Shown: positions 1 to 10,316 of the stretch, piece after piece
How the letters are laid out: every line of letters starts with the position of its first letter
Numbering within the stretch: position 1 is the first letter of the stretch
Origin: Nitrospirae bacterium MYbin3
GTDB taxonomy: Bacteria; Nitrospirota; Thermodesulfovibrionia; Thermodesulfovibrionales; Dissulfurispiraceae
DNA length: 64,000 bases
Assembly: GCA_002753335.1 (NCBI GenBank)
Contig: PEAD01000012.1
Coordinates: forward strand, 1-64,000
Direction: 5' to 3'
The notes under the pieces: model-generated
The model's database searches: none
The model's input: only the letters and a program-made list of their open reading frames with translations
What the model was told of the DNA's origin: nothing
Translations under genes and position numbers: made by a program

Positions 1-1624
1 GTTCCGGGGACGATTTTTTTGTGACGGCTTCATCGGCAGCAGCCTCATCCTGCGCAGGAGAAAAAAGCGAACAATGGCCTTCTCCATGAAATTCGATGAT
101 ATCTACTACATCCGGCTTTCCTGTGGTTATTGTGCCGGTCTTATCTATAAGCACTGTTTTTATTCCGTGGCAGAGCTCAAGAGCGGCAGCATCCCTTATT
201 AAAATCCCGTTTTCGGCGCCTTTGCCGGTGCCCACCATTATTGCTGTGGGTGTAGCAAGGCCAAGGGCACATGGACAGGCTATAATCAAGACCGCTATAA
301 AATTCATAAGCGCAAGAGCAAAAGAGGGGCCGGGAACAAGGAAAAACCATAAACAGAAAGTAAGCGCTGCGATGCTGATAACTGTGGGAACGAATATCGA
401 GGCGACCTTATCTGCAAGTCTCTGTATCGGAGCCTTGCTGCCTTGGGCCTGTTCAACAAGCTTTATTATTCTGGCTAAAGCGGTGTCCTTGCCCACCTTC
501 TCGGCCACAAAGATGAAACTGCCCGCGCTGTTGATAGTGCCGCTAAAAACAGTATCACCCTGAGCTTTTTCGACCGGAAGGCTTTCTCCCGTAAGCATCG
601 ATTCATCAAGGCTCGAAAAACCTTCGGTAATTTTTCCGTCAACCGGTATCTTCTCACCCGGTCTGACGATTATTACATCACCTATGGTCACCTCTTCTAT
701 AGGCAGGTTTTTCTCTATGCCGTCACGTAAAACCGCAGCGGTCTTGCTCTGAAATCCCATCAGTTTTCTGATTGCGTCTGATGTCCTGCCTTTTGCTTTT
801 GCCTCAAGCAGTCGTCCGAACAGGATCAAAGTGATTATGGTGGCGGATGTGTCGAAATAAACCTGAGGCGTTACCCCGCTTGCCGAAAAAAGTTCAGGCG
901 CAAAGACCGCAGCCAGACTGTAAAAGTAAGCGGCCATAGTGCCTACGCTGATCAGCGTGTTCATATTTGCAGAACATAGCCGCAGGGCAGCGAAAGCGGC
1001 TTTGTGGAAATTCCATCCGATTAAAAACTGAACCGGAGTTGCAAGCAGGAATAAAATAAAACGGTCCGAAATCAGAGGTATGCTGAACATGCTTCCGATC
1101 ATTATAGGGGCCGAAAGTATCATGCTTGCAGCCAAACGGTTTCTCAGAGTTTTATATTCCTGCTCCCGCCGCTCGCGTTCTCTGTCTATAAACTCTTCTT
1201 CGGTATGTTCTGCACCATAGCCTGCTTCGCGAATGACATCTCTTATTTCGGTTATGCTTATTATCGTCGGGATGTATTCCACCGAGGCTTTCTCGGAAGC
1301 CATATTCACCGATGCTTTCATAACTCCGTTAATCTCCATTAATGCCCGTTCCACTGCTCCAATGCAGGCAGCGCAGGTCATGCCGGTGACCGCAAGGTCT
1401 GTTTTGGCAGTAACAACTCCGTAACCCTCTCCGGCTATGGCATCAATGACAGTTCGTATCACGGCTTGGGACGGCGGTTCGTTGAATTCTATTGAAGCCC
1501 TTTCGGCAGGAAGGTTGACGGATACAGCCTTAACGCCTTCAAGCCTGCCGACTGTTCTTTCTATTGCTGATGAGCAGGCGGCGCAGGTCATTCCTGATAC
1601 GGGGATATCTATCTTGTGGGTCAT
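1..1624 (-). CDS. copA: Copper-translocating P1B-type ATPase, C-terminus beyond window edge
   Basis: Membrane ATPase expected to export Cu(I). About 541 N-terminal residues are present. Two heavy-metal-associated domains lie in tandem at the N-terminus (about residues 1-70 and 72-140), each with the metal-binding motif GMTCAAC. Transmembrane helices follow, then the transmembrane metal site CPC (IIACPCALG, near bases 263-285) and the phosphorylation motif DKTGT (near bases 139-155). The start ATG at 1624 places the first GMTCAAC at residue 11, as usual. The rest of the nucleotide-binding domain, including the GDGxND hinge, lies outside the window. After [16 protein letters not shown] the chain carries a stretch with HGEGHCSLF and many alanines and acidic residues, where relatives normally go directly into the N-domain helices. 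Its start is 79 bases from that of the divergent kinase gene. Confidence 0.94.
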   Translation of the reverse strand, partial: MTHKIDIPVSGMTCAACSSAIERTVGRLEGVKAVSVNLPAERASIEFNEPPSQAVIRTVIDAIAGEGYGVVTAKTDLAVTGMTCAACIGAVERALMEINGVMKASVNMASEKASVEYIPTIISITEIRDVIREAGYGAEHTEEEFIDRERERREQEYKTLRNRLAASMILSAPIMIGSMFSIPLISDRFILFLLATPVQFLIGWNFHKAAFAALRLCSANMNTLISVGTMAAYFYSLAAVFAPELFSASGVTPQVYFDTSATIITLILFGRLLEAKAKGRTSDAIRKLMGFQSKTAAVLRDGIEKNLPIEEVTIGDVIIVRPGEKIPVDGKITEGFSSLDESMLTGESLPVEKAQGDTVFSGTINSAGSFIFVAEKVGKDTALARIIKLVEQAQGSKAPIQRLADKVASIFVPTVISIAALTFCLWFFLVPGPSFALALMNFIAVLIIACPCALGLATPTAIMVGTGKGAENGILIRDAAALELCHGIKTVLIDKTGTITTGKPDVVDIIEFHGEGHCSLFSPAQDEAAADEAVTKKSSPE

Positions 1625-1702
1625 AAACTGTTTATTTTAGAAAAGGCCATAAATAAAAAGCAAAATATTGCCTTAAATTTCGTTATATTCGATAATAAAC
1701 AG

Positions 1703-4700
1703 ATGACAAGCAAAAGAACTCTGCCGTCTTTTCTAAGGCCATTTGTGGCTTTGATGAACAGTCTGAGATATCCTTACAAAATTCTGCTGGTGGGATCGGT
1801 TTTCACTATGCTGACCATAAGTTTGTTCACCCTGTACCTGAGAAATATTAATGCGCAGATATCTACGGCAGAGAGGGAGATGAAAGGGTTTCAGAATGCC
1901 AAGCATGTGGAGCAGCTTATACGCAATGTGCAGCTGCATAGAGGCATGATGAGCGCTTTTTTGAGCGGGGATTATAAATTCCGTAAGCATATAGGGCCTA
2001 AGCATCTCGAGATAAAGCAGGGGGTTCAGCTTTTTGATGAAAAGCTAAAGCTGGACCCATCGATTCTCGGCTCTGCCGAACCATGGGAGCGCGTAAAAAA
2101 TCATCTTAAGGAGCTGCTGGCCTGCTGTTTCGAGCTGTCTCCGTCCGAAAGCTTCAGTCGGCACACCAAAGTAATAAGGGAGCTTAGCGATGTTCTGACA
2201 AGGGTATCAGAAAATGCGGACCTGTTTCTGGACCAGCATGCGGATACTTACCATCTCATAAGGTTTTCCCTTGAAGATGTTCAGGATGTCATAGAAGGTT
2301 TAGGGCAGGTCAGGGCAGTAGGCACTGCAGCGGTAACGCGCGGTTTTTTGGATAATACGGATTCGGTTATGCTTTTGAATCTGGTCAGCCTTATTAGGCG
2401 GGATATGGATAAGAGTATTCATAATATGCAAGAGGCATATTCTTTTAACCCTCAGATAAGAGAAGCACTGCAGGCAAGGCAACAGGCTTTTTATAAGGAA
2501 ATAGATGAACTGCTGACTCTTGTGGAGAATGATATCATCAAAAAAAGTTCTAAAAAGATTTCGACCGACTTTTTTTTCGAGCGGACAACAGAGGTTATAG
2601 AGGATGGCTACATTCTGTTGTCGGATGCGATTTCTGTTACAGATAAGCTGCTTAAAGAGCGTGTAAGACAGGCTAATCTGCGAAAAATATTGCTTATCGT
2701 GTTTGCCTGCATCTCTGTTATTGTGCTGACTGTTTTAGGGACCGCCTCCTATCTTTCTATGACCAATATGCTTGATGAGTTTTCGAGCGTATCAAAGGAT
2801 ATTGCTGACGGGAATTTTTCATCGCGGGTCAGCATCCATACTCATGATGAACTCGGCAGGGTGGGTGAAAATTTCAACGCAATGGCGCTGAAGCTCGAAA
2901 GCTATGTAAGTGCGTTGAGAGAAAGCGAGGCCGAATACCGCACTATTCTGCGCACTACAGGGGACGGGTTCTGGATAGTGGATATGCAGGGCCGGTTTAT
3001 CGATGTTAATGATTCTTACTGCGACCGCATAGGATATACAAGGGAAGAGCTGCTTGGAATGCGCATAGGCGATGTCGAGATTGTTGAGAATTCTGAACAG
3101 ACGCGGGCTCATATAGAAAAGATACATATATCGGGATCTGACCGTTTTGATACAAGACATCGCTGCAAAGACGGGTCGGTAGTTGATTTTGAGATCAGCG
3201 TTAATTATCTGGACCTGTCCGGGGGGCGGCTTATAGTATTTCTTCGTGATATCACAGAGAGAAAGCTGCTTGATGAGCAGATAAAAGCGGCCAAGGAAGC
3301 GGCAGAAGCGGCCAATCGCGCCAAAAGTGAGTTTCTGGCAAACATGAGCCATGAGATACGCACGCCTATGAATGCGGTCATAGGGCTGAGCCACCTTGCA
3401 TTGATGACCGACCTGAGCCTCAAGCAGCGCGATTATCTGACTAAAATCGAAATATCGGCACAAGCGCTTCTGGGCATAATAAACGATATACTCGACTTCT
3501 CGAAGATTGAGGCTGGCAAGCTTGTGATCGAGTCGGTGTTGTTTGACCTTACGGACAGCATGCACCAGATTATGGGGCTTATATCTGTGGGCGCAAGGGA
3601 AAAGGGGTTGAAGATAGAGCTCTCGATATCTACTGATGTGCCTCATTTTTTGATTGGAGACCCGATGCGCTTGCGTCAGGTTCTAATAAACCTCGTGAAC
3701 AATGCTGTAAAGTTTACCGAACGGGGTTTGGTGATGATCAGTGTGGAGGCTGAAGATGGCGGTGATTCTAAAGAGGAGATAATCCTCAGGTTCGGCATAC
3801 GCGACACCGGTATCGGGTTGACCGAAAAACAGCGGCAGTCACTCTTTAATGTTTTCACTCAGGCAGATTCTTCAACTACAAGGAGATATGGAGGTACAGG
3901 GTTGGGCCTGAGTATCTCTAAAAAGCTTGTTGGAATGATGGGCGGCTCGATCTCTGTGGAGAGTGAATACGGTAAAGGAAGCCTGTTCACATTCACAGCG
4001 CGCTTTGGCAGGGCCCGGGATGAAGATATACGGACAGCCGCAGGGGGCGGAGTTTTAGATATTGCTGCCAAGCAGTTGTCAAGACTTCAGGGCAGCCGGA
4101 TATTGCTGGTTGAGGACCATCTAATCAACAGGCAGGTTGCGATAGAAATTCTCAAAAATGCCGGGGCAACGGTGGATGTGGCTTCAAACGGCCGTGATGC
4201 GGTCGATATTGTTCTTTCAGGAGAGGCGTATGACCTCGTGCTTATGGATATCCAGATGCCCGAAATGGATGGGTACGAGGCCACCCGCCGCATTCGTGAA
4301 AAAAAGGGATTCGAAGAACTGCCTATCATCGCAATGACCGCACATGCCTTGGATGAAAAGCGTGAGAGATGTCTTGTCGCAGGCATGAACGACCATATAG
4401 CCAAACCTTTCTTTCCGGAGGTGCTTTATAAAACCCTCAGCCGCTGGCTTTCTAAAAAAGAGCGGGCTGGCAAACCGGTTCATCCTACGTTCAAGGATGA
4501 GGCAGAGATTCATCTTCCTGAAGTGCTGCAGGGAATTGATCTGACCGAAGCTTTGAACCGCATATCCGGAAACCGGCAGCTTTTTATGAATATTTTAAAA
4601 GGCTTTGCTCAAGACAATAAGGGCAAAATCGCTGAGATACGCAGCCTTGTGGAAGCGGGTGAAGAGGACAGGGCAAGGAAGATGCTGCACGGCTTAAAGG

Positions 4701-5143
4701 GCATATCCGGGAATATTTCGGCAACCGGATTGTATGCAGCAGCCGGGGCTCTGGAATCTGCGCTCAGAGAGGGTGATTTTGACAGGCTGCCGGCTTTGCT
4801 GAATGAAGCTGAACAGAGGCTTGACGAGGTTATTGCTGCTGCCGGCAAGGCGGAGGAATTCAGCAGGGGCAAGGGCGATCAGCTTTCATCCGCAGCTTCC
4901 GGCTATCTGCCAAACACAGATGCTGTGAAGGTCATTTTGGAGAATTTATCCAAAGAGCTTCTGACCCATAATCTCAGTGCGTTGAATACTGCAGGACAGC
5001 TTAGGTCTGTTCTGCTCAAAACTTCGGTAGCAGAAGATTGTGTCATGTTGGAGAAACTTATAGACAGGCTTGATTATAATGGAGCGATACAAATGACGAA
5101 AAACATATCACAAAAACTTAGTATTCGGATGTCGTCTATATGA
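1703..5143 (+). CDS. Membrane hybrid histidine kinase: sensor-HAMP-PAS-HisKA-HATPase-REC-HPt
   Basis: Sensor kinase with a complete internal phosphorelay (1146 aa). Two membrane helices (about 26-45 and 330-352) bracket a roughly 285-residue helical extracytoplasmic sensor. Then come HAMP (355-405), PAS (415-530), HisKA with HEIRTPMN (phospho-acceptor H550), HATPase with [17 protein letters not shown] and GGTGLGLS, a receiver with [12 protein letters not shown] (D849), and a C-terminal HPt domain with MLHGLKG (H996). The ATG at 1703 is preferred over the in-frame GTG at 1616, because the GTG would overlap the start of divergent copA. The Shine-Dalgarno site is weak, and ATG 1754 is an alternative. 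The stop overlaps the next gene by ATGA, so the diguanylate cyclase is probably its output partner. The ligand cannot be read from the sequence. Confidence 0.9.
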   Translation: MTSKRTLPSFLRPFVALMNSLRYPYKILLVGSVFTMLTISLFTLYLRNINAQISTAEREMKGFQNAKHVEQLIRNVQLHRGMMSAFLSGDYKFRKHIGPKHLEIKQGVQLFDEKLKLDPSILGSAEPWERVKNHLKELLACCFELSPSESFSRHTKVIRELSDVLTRVSENADLFLDQHADTYHLIRFSLEDVQDVIEGLGQVRAVGTAAVTRGFLDNTDSVMLLNLVSLIRRDMDKSIHNMQEAYSFNPQIREALQARQQAFYKEIDELLTLVENDIIKKSSKKISTDFFFERTTEVIEDGYILLSDAISVTDKLLKERVRQANLRKILLIVFACISVIVLTVLGTASYLSMTNMLDEFSSVSKDIADGNFSSRVSIHTHDELGRVGENFNAMALKLESYVSALRESEAEYRTILRTTGDGFWIVDMQGRFIDVNDSYCDRIGYTREELLGMRIGDVEIVENSEQTRAHIEKIHISGSDRFDTRHRCKDGSVVDFEISVNYLDLSGGRLIVFLRDITERKLLDEQIKAAKEAAEAANRAKSEFLANMSHEIRTPMNAVIGLSHLALMTDLSLKQRDYLTKIEISAQALLGIINDILDFSKIEAGKLVIESVLFDLTDSMHQIMGLISVGAREKGLKIELSISTDVPHFLIGDPMRLRQVLINLVNNAVKFTERGLVMISVEAEDGGDSKEEIILRFGIRDTGIGLTEKQRQSLFNVFTQADSSTTRRYGGTGLGLSISKKLVGMMGGSISVESEYGKGSLFTFTARFGRARDEDIRTAAGGGVLDIAAKQLSRLQGSRILLVEDHLINRQVAIEILKNAGATVDVASNGRDAVDIVLSGEAYDLVLMDIQMPEMDGYEATRRIREKKGFEELPIIAMTAHALDEKRERCLVAGMNDHIAKPFFPEVLYKTLSRWLSKKERAGKPVHPTFKDEAEIHLPEVLQGIDLTEALNRISGNRQLFMNILKGFAQDNKGKIAEIRSLVEAGEEDRARKMLHGLKGISGNISATGLYAAAGALESALREGDFDRLPALLNEAEQRLDEVIAAAGKAEEFSRGKGDQLSSAASGYLPNTDAVKVILENLSKELLTHNLSALNTAGQLRSVLLKTSVAEDCVMLEKLIDRLDYNGAIQMTKNISQKLSIRMSSI

Positions 5144-6048
5144 GCGGTACAGCGCAGCAAGAACAGCGCATTCTTATCGTGGACGACAAGTCTCTGAATA
5201 TTCAGGTGCTGAACGAGCTGCTTAATAACGATTACCATGTCTTTTTCTCGACCAGCGGAGTTGATGCATTGGAGCGTATTCCCGGCCTCAAGCCTGATTT
5301 GATCCTGCTGGACATTATGATGCCTGACATGGACGGCTATGAGGTTTGCCGCAGGCTGAAGGCCGATCCTGAATCGGCGGATATTCCTGTGATCTTTATA
5401 ACCGCAATGACAGAGGAGGATAATGAAGCCGAAGGCCTGAATCTGGGCGCTGTGGATTATATTACCAAGCCCTTTAATCCGGCTATCGTGCGCTTGAGGG
5501 TTAAAAATCAGCTTGAGCTAAAGCGGCAGCGCGATCTTCTATCACAGCTCTCTTTGCTGGACAGTCTGACCGGCATAGCCAACCGCAGGTCTTTTGACGA
5601 ATATCTTGAACGCGAGTGGCGCAGGGCAACGCGCACCGGAAGCCTGGTTGGCCTCATAATGCTGGACATAGATTACTTTAAGAACTACAACGATACCTAC
5701 GGCCATGCTATTGGTGACGAATGCCTTAAGGCTGTTGCAAAGTCGGTGGAAACGGCGCTTGAACGCCCGGCTGATTTTGCGGCCCGCTACGGCGGCGAAG
5801 AATTTGCGTGTGTGCTGCCCGAAACAGATCTGCAGGGGGCGGTAGTTATTGCCGAACACATTAAAGCTGCGGTGCGGAGGCTTGATATACCACATTCCTC
5901 TTCGCAGATTGCGCCATATGTTACGGTCAGCATCGGGGTATCTGTAATGCTTCCGTCTTCAGGGTTGCAGCCCAAGGCTCTTATAGAAGCCGCAGACCTT
6001 ATGCTTTATGATGCAAAACATAAAGGCAGAAACCGCATTTCGGCCTGA
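5140..6048 (+). CDS. Response regulator diguanylate cyclase (REC-GGDEF)
   Basis: PleD/WspR-like output protein (302 aa) that should make c-di-GMP when phosphorylated. The receiver (about 8-125) has the acidic pair DD at 15-16, phospho-acceptor D58 in [13 protein letters not shown] and the conserved lysine in YITKPF. The GGDEF domain (about 135-300) has an intact active site GGEEF at 218-222 and an RxxD inhibitory site (R209-D212) in [14 protein letters not shown], so product inhibition is expected. The start codon overlaps the kinase stop (ATGA), which implies translational coupling and a cognate kinase-regulator pair. Confidence in domain calls is high; the partner assignment is inference from coupling. 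Confidence 0.94.
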   Translation: MSGTAQQEQRILIVDDKSLNIQVLNELLNNDYHVFFSTSGVDALERIPGLKPDLILLDIMMPDMDGYEVCRRLKADPESADIPVIFITAMTEEDNEAEGLNLGAVDYITKPFNPAIVRLRVKNQLELKRQRDLLSQLSLLDSLTGIANRRSFDEYLEREWRRATRTGSLVGLIMLDIDYFKNYNDTYGHAIGDECLKAVAKSVETALERPADFAARYGGEEFACVLPETDLQGAVVIAEHIKAAVRRLDIPHSSSQIAPYVTVSIGVSVMLPSSGLQPKALIEAADLMLYDAKHKGRNRISA

Positions 6049-6065
6049 TTTAACAGAGAGCTTTC

Positions 6066-6293
6066 TTAAACCGATTCTACCGATTTTACTTCAGGTATGA
6101 CCCTTTTCATCTCGGCTTCGATGCCGCCTTTAAGCGTCATAAGAGACATGGGGCAGGAGCCGCATGCGCCTTTAAGGCGAACTTTTACAATATTGTCATC
6201 TGTTATTTCTACAAGCTCAACATCTCCTCTATCACGCTGAAGCGCCGGCCGTATTCTGCTTATAACCTCTTCAACCTTAGTTCTGTCAATCAT
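6066..6293 (-). CDS. NifU C-terminal-domain protein (Fe-S cluster scaffold/carrier type)
   Basis: A 75-residue protein made only of the NifU-like C-terminal domain. Residues 42-50 contain the CxxC pair (C44, C47, in KGACGSCPMS) that binds a labile Fe-S cluster in this family. A strong GGAGGATAAA ribosome site precedes the ATG. It is convergent with the upstream diguanylate cyclase and divergent from the cupin gene. Fe-S carriers are plausible here given the many Fe-S proteins of the sulfur block, but no direct link is visible. Confidence 0.88.
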   Translation of the reverse strand: MIDRTKVEEVISRIRPALQRDRGDVELVEITDDNIVKVRLKGACGSCPMSLMTLKGGIEAEMKRVIPEVKSVESV

Positions 6294-6430
6294 TTTATCC
6301 TCCGGAGAATTTTTTATTGTGGCTTAAAAATAACATATATGATTTAACTCATACAAACAATTCGGCCATCTGTGCAAAAATAAAACATAAGCTTCGGAGA
6401 GCAAATCCGGCAGCATACAGGAGGCATCAA

Positions 6431-6748
6431 ATGGCAACTGTTTTAGATTTAAAGAAACTGATCAAATTTAATCCGGACAAAATTTCTAGGGAGATGCTGG
6501 CAGAGACGGCAGAAATGCGTGTGGCCCTGATGTGCCTTGAAGCAGGGCAGGAACTGGCGCCTCACAAGGCTCCGCTCAGGCTGATGATGTATTGCGTGCA
6601 GGGCAAGGGCGAATTCATCGTAGGCGAAGAGGTGATCGAGGCTGATGAAAGGACAGCGATTATCTGCGACCCTATGGTGTCTCACGGCTTTAAGGCCAAC
6701 AAAGGAGATAAACTTGTGGTCATGGCGGTTGTTACGCCTGTTGATTAA
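6431..6748 (+). CDS. Small single-domain cupin protein
   Basis: A 105-residue beta-barrel cupin. The pattern LAPHKAP...VQGKGEFIVGEE...MVSHGFKA resembles the two cupin motifs, with a histidine in each that could bind a metal. The ATG at 6431 is chosen over an upstream in-frame start because AGGAGG lies seven bases before it and the cupin fold begins there. Substrate unknown; small cupins of this kind range from sensors to isomerases. A strong terminator follows, so this is a single-gene unit. Confidence 0.85.
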   Translation: MATVLDLKKLIKFNPDKISREMLAETAEMRVALMCLEAGQELAPHKAPLRLMMYCVQGKGEFIVGEEVIEADERTAIICDPMVSHGFKANKGDKLVVMAVVTPVD

Positions 6749-6756
6749 TCACCGAA

Positions 6757-6784
6757 GGGAAAGGGCAATGCCCTTTCCCTTTTC
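6757..6784 (+). terminator. Rho-independent terminator after cupin gene
   Basis: Perfect 10-bp stem GGGAAAGGGC / GCCCTTTCCC with a three-base loop (AAT), followed by a T run. Confidence 0.9.
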
Positions 6785-6799
6785 AAGCAATCCCGATTG

Positions 6800-6828
6800 T
6801 TGACGATAATATAAAAAGTTTGTTATTT
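6800..6828 (+). promoter_or_regulatory. Sigma70-like promoter for the PilZ gene
   Basis: TTGACG (6800-6805), 17-base spacer, TTATTT (6823-6828), 29 bases upstream of the PilZ start, right after the cupin terminator. Confidence 0.55.
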
Positions 6829-6857
6829 TAAAAATTATCATCAAACCGGGGAGAATA

Positions 6858-7130
6858 ATGGAAAACAACATCAGAAGAGAAACGAGATACCCACTTGTAA
6901 AAACTATCTATTACACCGCCGAATCCGAACAAAAGAAGAACACATACAAAGGCGTAGTTAAGAATGTCAGCAATTCAGGACTCTGTATTTATCTTTCTGG
7001 ATTGGTGGATGAGGGCAAAAGCATAAGCATCAACAGCGTATTGCCTATCTCTTGCGGTAAGGCTGTTGTACGCTGGGTCAAGCAGATCGAGACCGGTTTT
7101 TATATGGCAGGGCTTGGTTGTGTAAATTAG
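6858..7130 (+). CDS. Single-domain PilZ protein (c-di-GMP receptor)
   Basis: A 90-residue PilZ domain with both nucleotide-binding signatures: an arginine pair in RRETRY (R6/R10) and NVSNSG near residues 37-42. It should bind c-di-GMP; the target cannot be read. GGGGAG lies seven bases before the ATG. It is the only gene between its own promoter and a terminator, so it behaves as an orphan receptor. Confidence 0.9.
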   Translation: MENNIRRETRYPLVKTIYYTAESEQKKNTYKGVVKNVSNSGLCIYLSGLVDEGKSISINSVLPISCGKAVVRWVKQIETGFYMAGLGCVN

Positions 7131-7144
7131 GAAAAATTTATTTC

Positions 7145-7176
7145 AAAGGCGCTGCTAACCATGCAGCGCCTTTTTT
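7145..7176. terminator. Bidirectional terminator between PilZ gene and aroB
   Basis: Stem GGCGCTGC / GCAGCGCC with a seven-base loop. AAA precedes and TTTTTT follows, so it works for either strand. The aroB stop codon lies at the edge of the stem. Confidence 0.85.
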
Positions 7177-8231
7177 ATTGAGTCTCCGCTTATGTCTTTT
7201 ACGATCTTCACGCTGCCTATTTTTTCGGGCAGAACAAACTTTATATTTCCGGACACAGCTTTTTTGTCGAGCTTCATATGGTAATTGAGTGCATCAATAT
7301 TCATCTCTGACGGAATTTCGGAAGGCAGTCCGTAGGCTTCTACAACCTTTTTAATTCTGACCGCATCCTCAGTTTTCAGCAGCCCAAGTTCAGCCGCCAG
7401 CTTTGCCGCAGCGCACATGCCTATGGCAACAGCTTCGCCATGCAGATATTTTGAGTAGGCGGTTTCTGTCTCGACAGCATGTCCGACAGTATGGCCATAG
7501 TTTAATATGGCGCGCAGCCCGGATTCCCTTTCATCCCCGGATACGACTTCAGCTTTTATTTCACACGAGCGTTTTACGATGTGAGTAATAGCATCTTTTT
7601 TAAGCGACAGCAGGTCTGTACAGCGCTCCTCCATAAACTCAAAAAGATTAGCGTCTTTAATGACTCCATACTTGATAACCTCGGCTATGCCGCATAGAAC
7701 CTCTCTTTGCGGAACTGTTTTCAGTGTTGCTGTGTCTATAAGGACTAGCTTGGGCTGATAAAAAGAGCCGATCATATTTTTGCCAAGCGGGTGGTTGACA
7801 CCTGTTTTGCCTCCGACAGAGCTGTCAACCTGCGCCAAAAGTGTTGTTGGTATCTGCACAAAATCTATTCCACGCATGTATAAAGAGGCTGCAAAGCCTG
7901 TGATGTCGCCTATGACGCCGCCGCCAAGTGCGATTAGGCAGGACTTTCTGTCATGCCTGTTTTTGAGCAGTTCGCCCAGTATGTTGTAACATTGAGAAAA
8001 ATCTTTATACGTTTCTCCGTCAGGTATCAGGATCGTTTCACAGTTTATCCCTGATTTTTTCATCGAGAGCAGTGCGCGTTCGCCGTAAATATCAAAAACC
8101 GTAGGATTGCTTACAATTGCAGCCCTGCTGAATACGAAAGGCGTCAGTTTGTCGCCTAGGGAATCTAAAATGCCTTCACCGATAATTATTTCATAGCTTC
8201 TTTCGCCGAGTTCCAGCCTAACACTTTCCAT
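7155..8231 (-). CDS. aroB: 3-dehydroquinate synthase
   Basis: Second step of the shikimate pathway: converts DAHP to 3-dehydroquinate using NAD and a divalent metal. The protein is 358 aa, normal for the family. Motifs include the NAD-binding GGGVIGDITGF, GIAEVIKYG (metal-ligand glutamate), NYGHTVGHAVE and LHGEAVAIGM (metal-ligand histidines). The start at 8231 (MESVRLEL) is chosen because AGGAGA sits seven bases upstream; an in-frame ATG eight codons earlier lacks this. The gene overlaps the end of aroK by 14 bases, so the two are translationally coupled. Confidence 0.97.
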   Translation of the reverse strand: MESVRLELGERSYEIIIGEGILDSLGDKLTPFVFSRAAIVSNPTVFDIYGERALLSMKKSGINCETILIPDGETYKDFSQCYNILGELLKNRHDRKSCLIALGGGVIGDITGFAASLYMRGIDFVQIPTTLLAQVDSSVGGKTGVNHPLGKNMIGSFYQPKLVLIDTATLKTVPQREVLCGIAEVIKYGVIKDANLFEFMEERCTDLLSLKKDAITHIVKRSCEIKAEVVSGDERESGLRAILNYGHTVGHAVETETAYSKYLHGEAVAIGMCAAAKLAAELGLLKTEDAVRIKKVVEAYGLPSEIPSEMNIDALNYHMKLDKKAVSGNIKFVLPEKIGSVKIVKDISGDSIKKALHG

Positions 8232-8760
8232 TTTTTTCTCCTGCTTTGGCGTCATTAAGATGAGGCAGTACGCTGATTACCTCATCAGCCACTAAAAGCG
8301 GGGTCATGCCATCCGTTTCTATGATGATATCAGATTTTTCATAGTAAGGCCTTCTTAGCTCCATCAATTCCTTTATCTTCTGAAAAGGGGCGGGCACCTG
8401 CAGGAGCGGCCTGTTCTTGTTAGATCCGATGCGCCTGAATACAACCTCTGGCGAGGCCGAAAGGCATATCAGTATTCCGCTGCTTTTAAGGTTTATGATA
8501 TTTTCTTCCCTCAGCACAGCACCGCCGCCGGTGGATATAACGAGGTTTTTCATGCCCGAGACTTTGCGGACAGCCTCAGTCTCAATCTCGCGGAAAGCCT
8601 TTTCTCCTCGCTCCTCGAATATCCGGGTTACGGGCATTCCCTGCTCTTTTTCTATAAGCTGATCAATATCCATAAATATTAATCCGAGTTTTTTTGCCAA
8701 CACCTTTCCAACTTCGGTCTTGCCGGTACCCATAAATCCTGTAAGTACGATATTTTTCAA
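8218..8760 (-). CDS. aroK: Shikimate kinase
   Basis: Phosphorylates shikimate at the 3-hydroxyl with ATP (180 aa). The P-loop GFMGTGKT spans residues 8-15, followed by the shikimate-binding DID, the arginine in FREIE and the GGGAV loop. The start is a TTG at 8760: the only later ATG would remove half of the P-loop. GAGG lies about ten bases before the TTG. First gene of an aroK-aroB pair; its start faces the secreted nuclease gene across 65 bases. Confidence 0.95.
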   Translation of the reverse strand: MKNIVLTGFMGTGKTEVGKVLAKKLGLIFMDIDQLIEKEQGMPVTRIFEERGEKAFREIETEAVRKVSGMKNLVISTGGGAVLREENIINLKSSGILICLSASPEVVFRRIGSNKNRPLLQVPAPFQKIKELMELRRPYYEKSDIIIETDGMTPLLVADEVISVLPHLNDAKAGEKNGKC

Positions 8761-8825
8761 TGTTGAGCAGTCCTCTTTTTCTAACGGGGTTGACCCCTTT
8801 TGTTTGTCCCACTTATTATATATTC

Positions 8826-9362
8826 ATGAAAAGATTTTTTTGTACACGTTTTTTTCTTCTCCTGCTTTATGTTCTTTGCTTTATTTCTATATCCGAGGCT
8901 GTGCAGCCCGGCTCATACCGAGTAACAGAGGTTAACGACGGAGATACCGTCACCATAAGGACGAGCAGTTTCATAGGCATACCCTTTAAAACCGAGCGCG
9001 TGAGGCTGATAGGCATAGATGCGCCTGAACTCAAGCAGGAAAACTGGGGAAGAAAATCCAAGAGGTATCTGAAGAAGCTTATCAGTGATAACGACTGGGT
9101 TGTTCGTTTAGAGCTGGATGTAGATCAAAGGGATAAATACGGCAGGCTGCTGGGTTACCTCTGGGACAACAGGGGAAGAATGATAAACGAGCTTATGGTG
9201 GAACACGGCCATGCCCTGCTTTACACTATCCCGCCGAACGTCAAGTATGATGAACGCTTTATTACTGCACAGAAGCGCGCCCAGTCCAAGAAGGTCGGGG
9301 TGTGGCATAAAGGCGGTCTTCAGAAAAGTCCCCACCAATGGAGAGAAGAACATCCGCGATAG
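8826..9362 (+). CDS. Secreted thermonuclease-family nuclease (SNase domain)
   Basis: A 178-residue exported nuclease of the staphylococcal nuclease family. An N-terminal signal peptide (MKRFF, hydrophobic LLLLYVLCF, cleavage near ISEA) is followed by the SNase core. Catalytic motifs are present: VNDGDT (calcium-binding Asp), RVRLIGIDAPE (catalytic Arg and Glu), DKYGRLLGYL (second Arg) and VEHGHA. The ATG at 8826 is chosen because it begins the signal peptide; a longer in-frame start would put extra residues before it and overlap aroK. Likely role is extracellular nucleic-acid degradation. Confidence 0.93.
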   Translation: MKRFFCTRFFLLLLYVLCFISISEAVQPGSYRVTEVNDGDTVTIRTSSFIGIPFKTERVRLIGIDAPELKQENWGRKSKRYLKKLISDNDWVVRLELDVDQRDKYGRLLGYLWDNRGRMINELMVEHGHALLYTIPPNVKYDERFITAQKRAQSKKVGVWHKGGLQKSPHQWREEHPR

Positions 9363-9368
9363 TCGTTC

Positions 9369-10115
9369 TTATTTTCTTCGCTGTCTGAGCGCCTCGTAAG
9401 CAATAATTCCTGCGGCTACGGACACATTAAGCGAATTTACCTTTCCGAGCATAGGCAGGCTTACTATATTGTCGCACATGTCCTTTACGGTGCGCCTGAG
9501 TCCATGACCTTCAGAGCCTACAACAATAGCCAGCGGTTCTTTCATGTCTATATCCCACATCGACAGGTTTGAGCCTGCTTCGGCGCCTATTATTGTTATA
9601 TCTTTTTTCTTCATCTTTTCTATGGCATGTTTGATGTTTACGATTTCTACTATGTTGGCATGTTCCATAGCTCCTGCAGATGCTTTAGAAGCGGTTTCGG
9701 TTATGCCCGCAGACCTGTGCGACTGGAAAACTACTCCGTGCATTCCTGCCGCATCAGACACTCTTAGCAGCGCTCCGAAGTTTCTCGGGTCCTCGATGCA
9801 GTCGAGAATCATAAAGAAAGCTGCTTCCCTTTTCTGTTCCGGAAGGGCAAGCAGTTCTTCGATAGTCATTCTTTTTTTTGATTTAACCGATGCTGCTACG
9901 CCCTGATGGCCTTTCGAAAAACGGGCATCGAAAAAGTTCTTTTCTTCAAACTTTATCTGCACCCCGCTTTCACGTGCAAGCTGCAAAATCTCATCGGTGA
10001 TCGATTGCCGTTGCTTTGAAATATGCACAGAAACGACCTTGTCTCTGGTTTTGAGAGCTTCGATTACCGGATTAATGCCGTAAATCAAATGCGTAGCCCC
10101 GTGTTTGTTGTTCAT
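9369..10115 (-). CDS. rlmB: 23S rRNA 2'-O-ribose methyltransferase, TrmH/SpoU (RlmB) family
   Basis: SPOUT methyltransferase (248 aa) using S-adenosylmethionine. An N-terminal substrate-binding domain (YGINPVIEAL) is followed by the knotted catalytic domain with motif 1 NFGALLRVSDAAG, motif 2 IVVGSEGHGLR and motif 3 SLPMLGKVNSLNVSVAAG. The length suits RlmB, which methylates G2251, but other TrmH paralogues of this size exist, so the exact target is inferred. The ATG at 10115 is used; a GTG two codons upstream is possible and sits closer to GAGG. Convergent with the nuclease gene (6-base gap). Confidence 0.9.
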   Translation of the reverse strand: MNNKHGATHLIYGINPVIEALKTRDKVVSVHISKQRQSITDEILQLARESGVQIKFEEKNFFDARFSKGHQGVAASVKSKKRMTIEELLALPEQKREAAFFMILDCIEDPRNFGALLRVSDAAGMHGVVFQSHRSAGITETASKASAGAMEHANIVEIVNIKHAIEKMKKKDITIIGAEAGSNLSMWDIDMKEPLAIVVGSEGHGLRRTVKDMCDNIVSLPMLGKVNSLNVSVAAGIIAYEALRQRRK

Positions 10116-10187
10116 TATCACCGCCGCCTCTATTTTGTTTTCTGCGTTGACGCTTCAACGCTTTTCCTGATACTATTAATATTCCGT

Positions 10188-10261
10188 GCGCCCTTAGCTC
10201 AGCTGGATAGAGCGCCAGACTACGAATCTGTAGGCCGGGGGTTCGAATCCCTCAGGGCGCG
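10188..10261 (+). tRNA. tRNA-Arg (anticodon ACG)
   Basis: Complete cloverleaf: acceptor stem GCGCCCT / AGGGCGC, D-arm GCTC...GAGC, anticodon loop CTACGAA with ACG in the middle, T-loop TTCGAAT on a GGGGG/CCCTC stem, discriminator G. The first pair of the anticodon stem is a C/T mismatch. CCA is not encoded. ACG would be modified to ICG to read CGU, CGC and CGA. Confidence 0.97.
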
Positions 10262-10316
10262 CTTTCTTTTTCAAAGCTTCACCCATTTTCAGCCTTTCGC
10301 TAAAGTCTTTTGAGTG

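Noticed and set aside
1616-1702. Upstream GTG start for the first hybrid kinase
   Set aside because: Would overlap the start of divergent copA and add 29 residues with no family likeness before the first membrane helix region.
2819-3646. 275-codon open frame on the minus strand inside the hybrid kinase gene
   Set aside because: Lies opposite conserved kinase sequence, has no family resemblance or ribosome site; antisense shadow.
10188-10261. tRNA-Arg 3' end as an integration (att) site
   Set aside because: No second copy of its 3' end and no integrase gene seen in the window.
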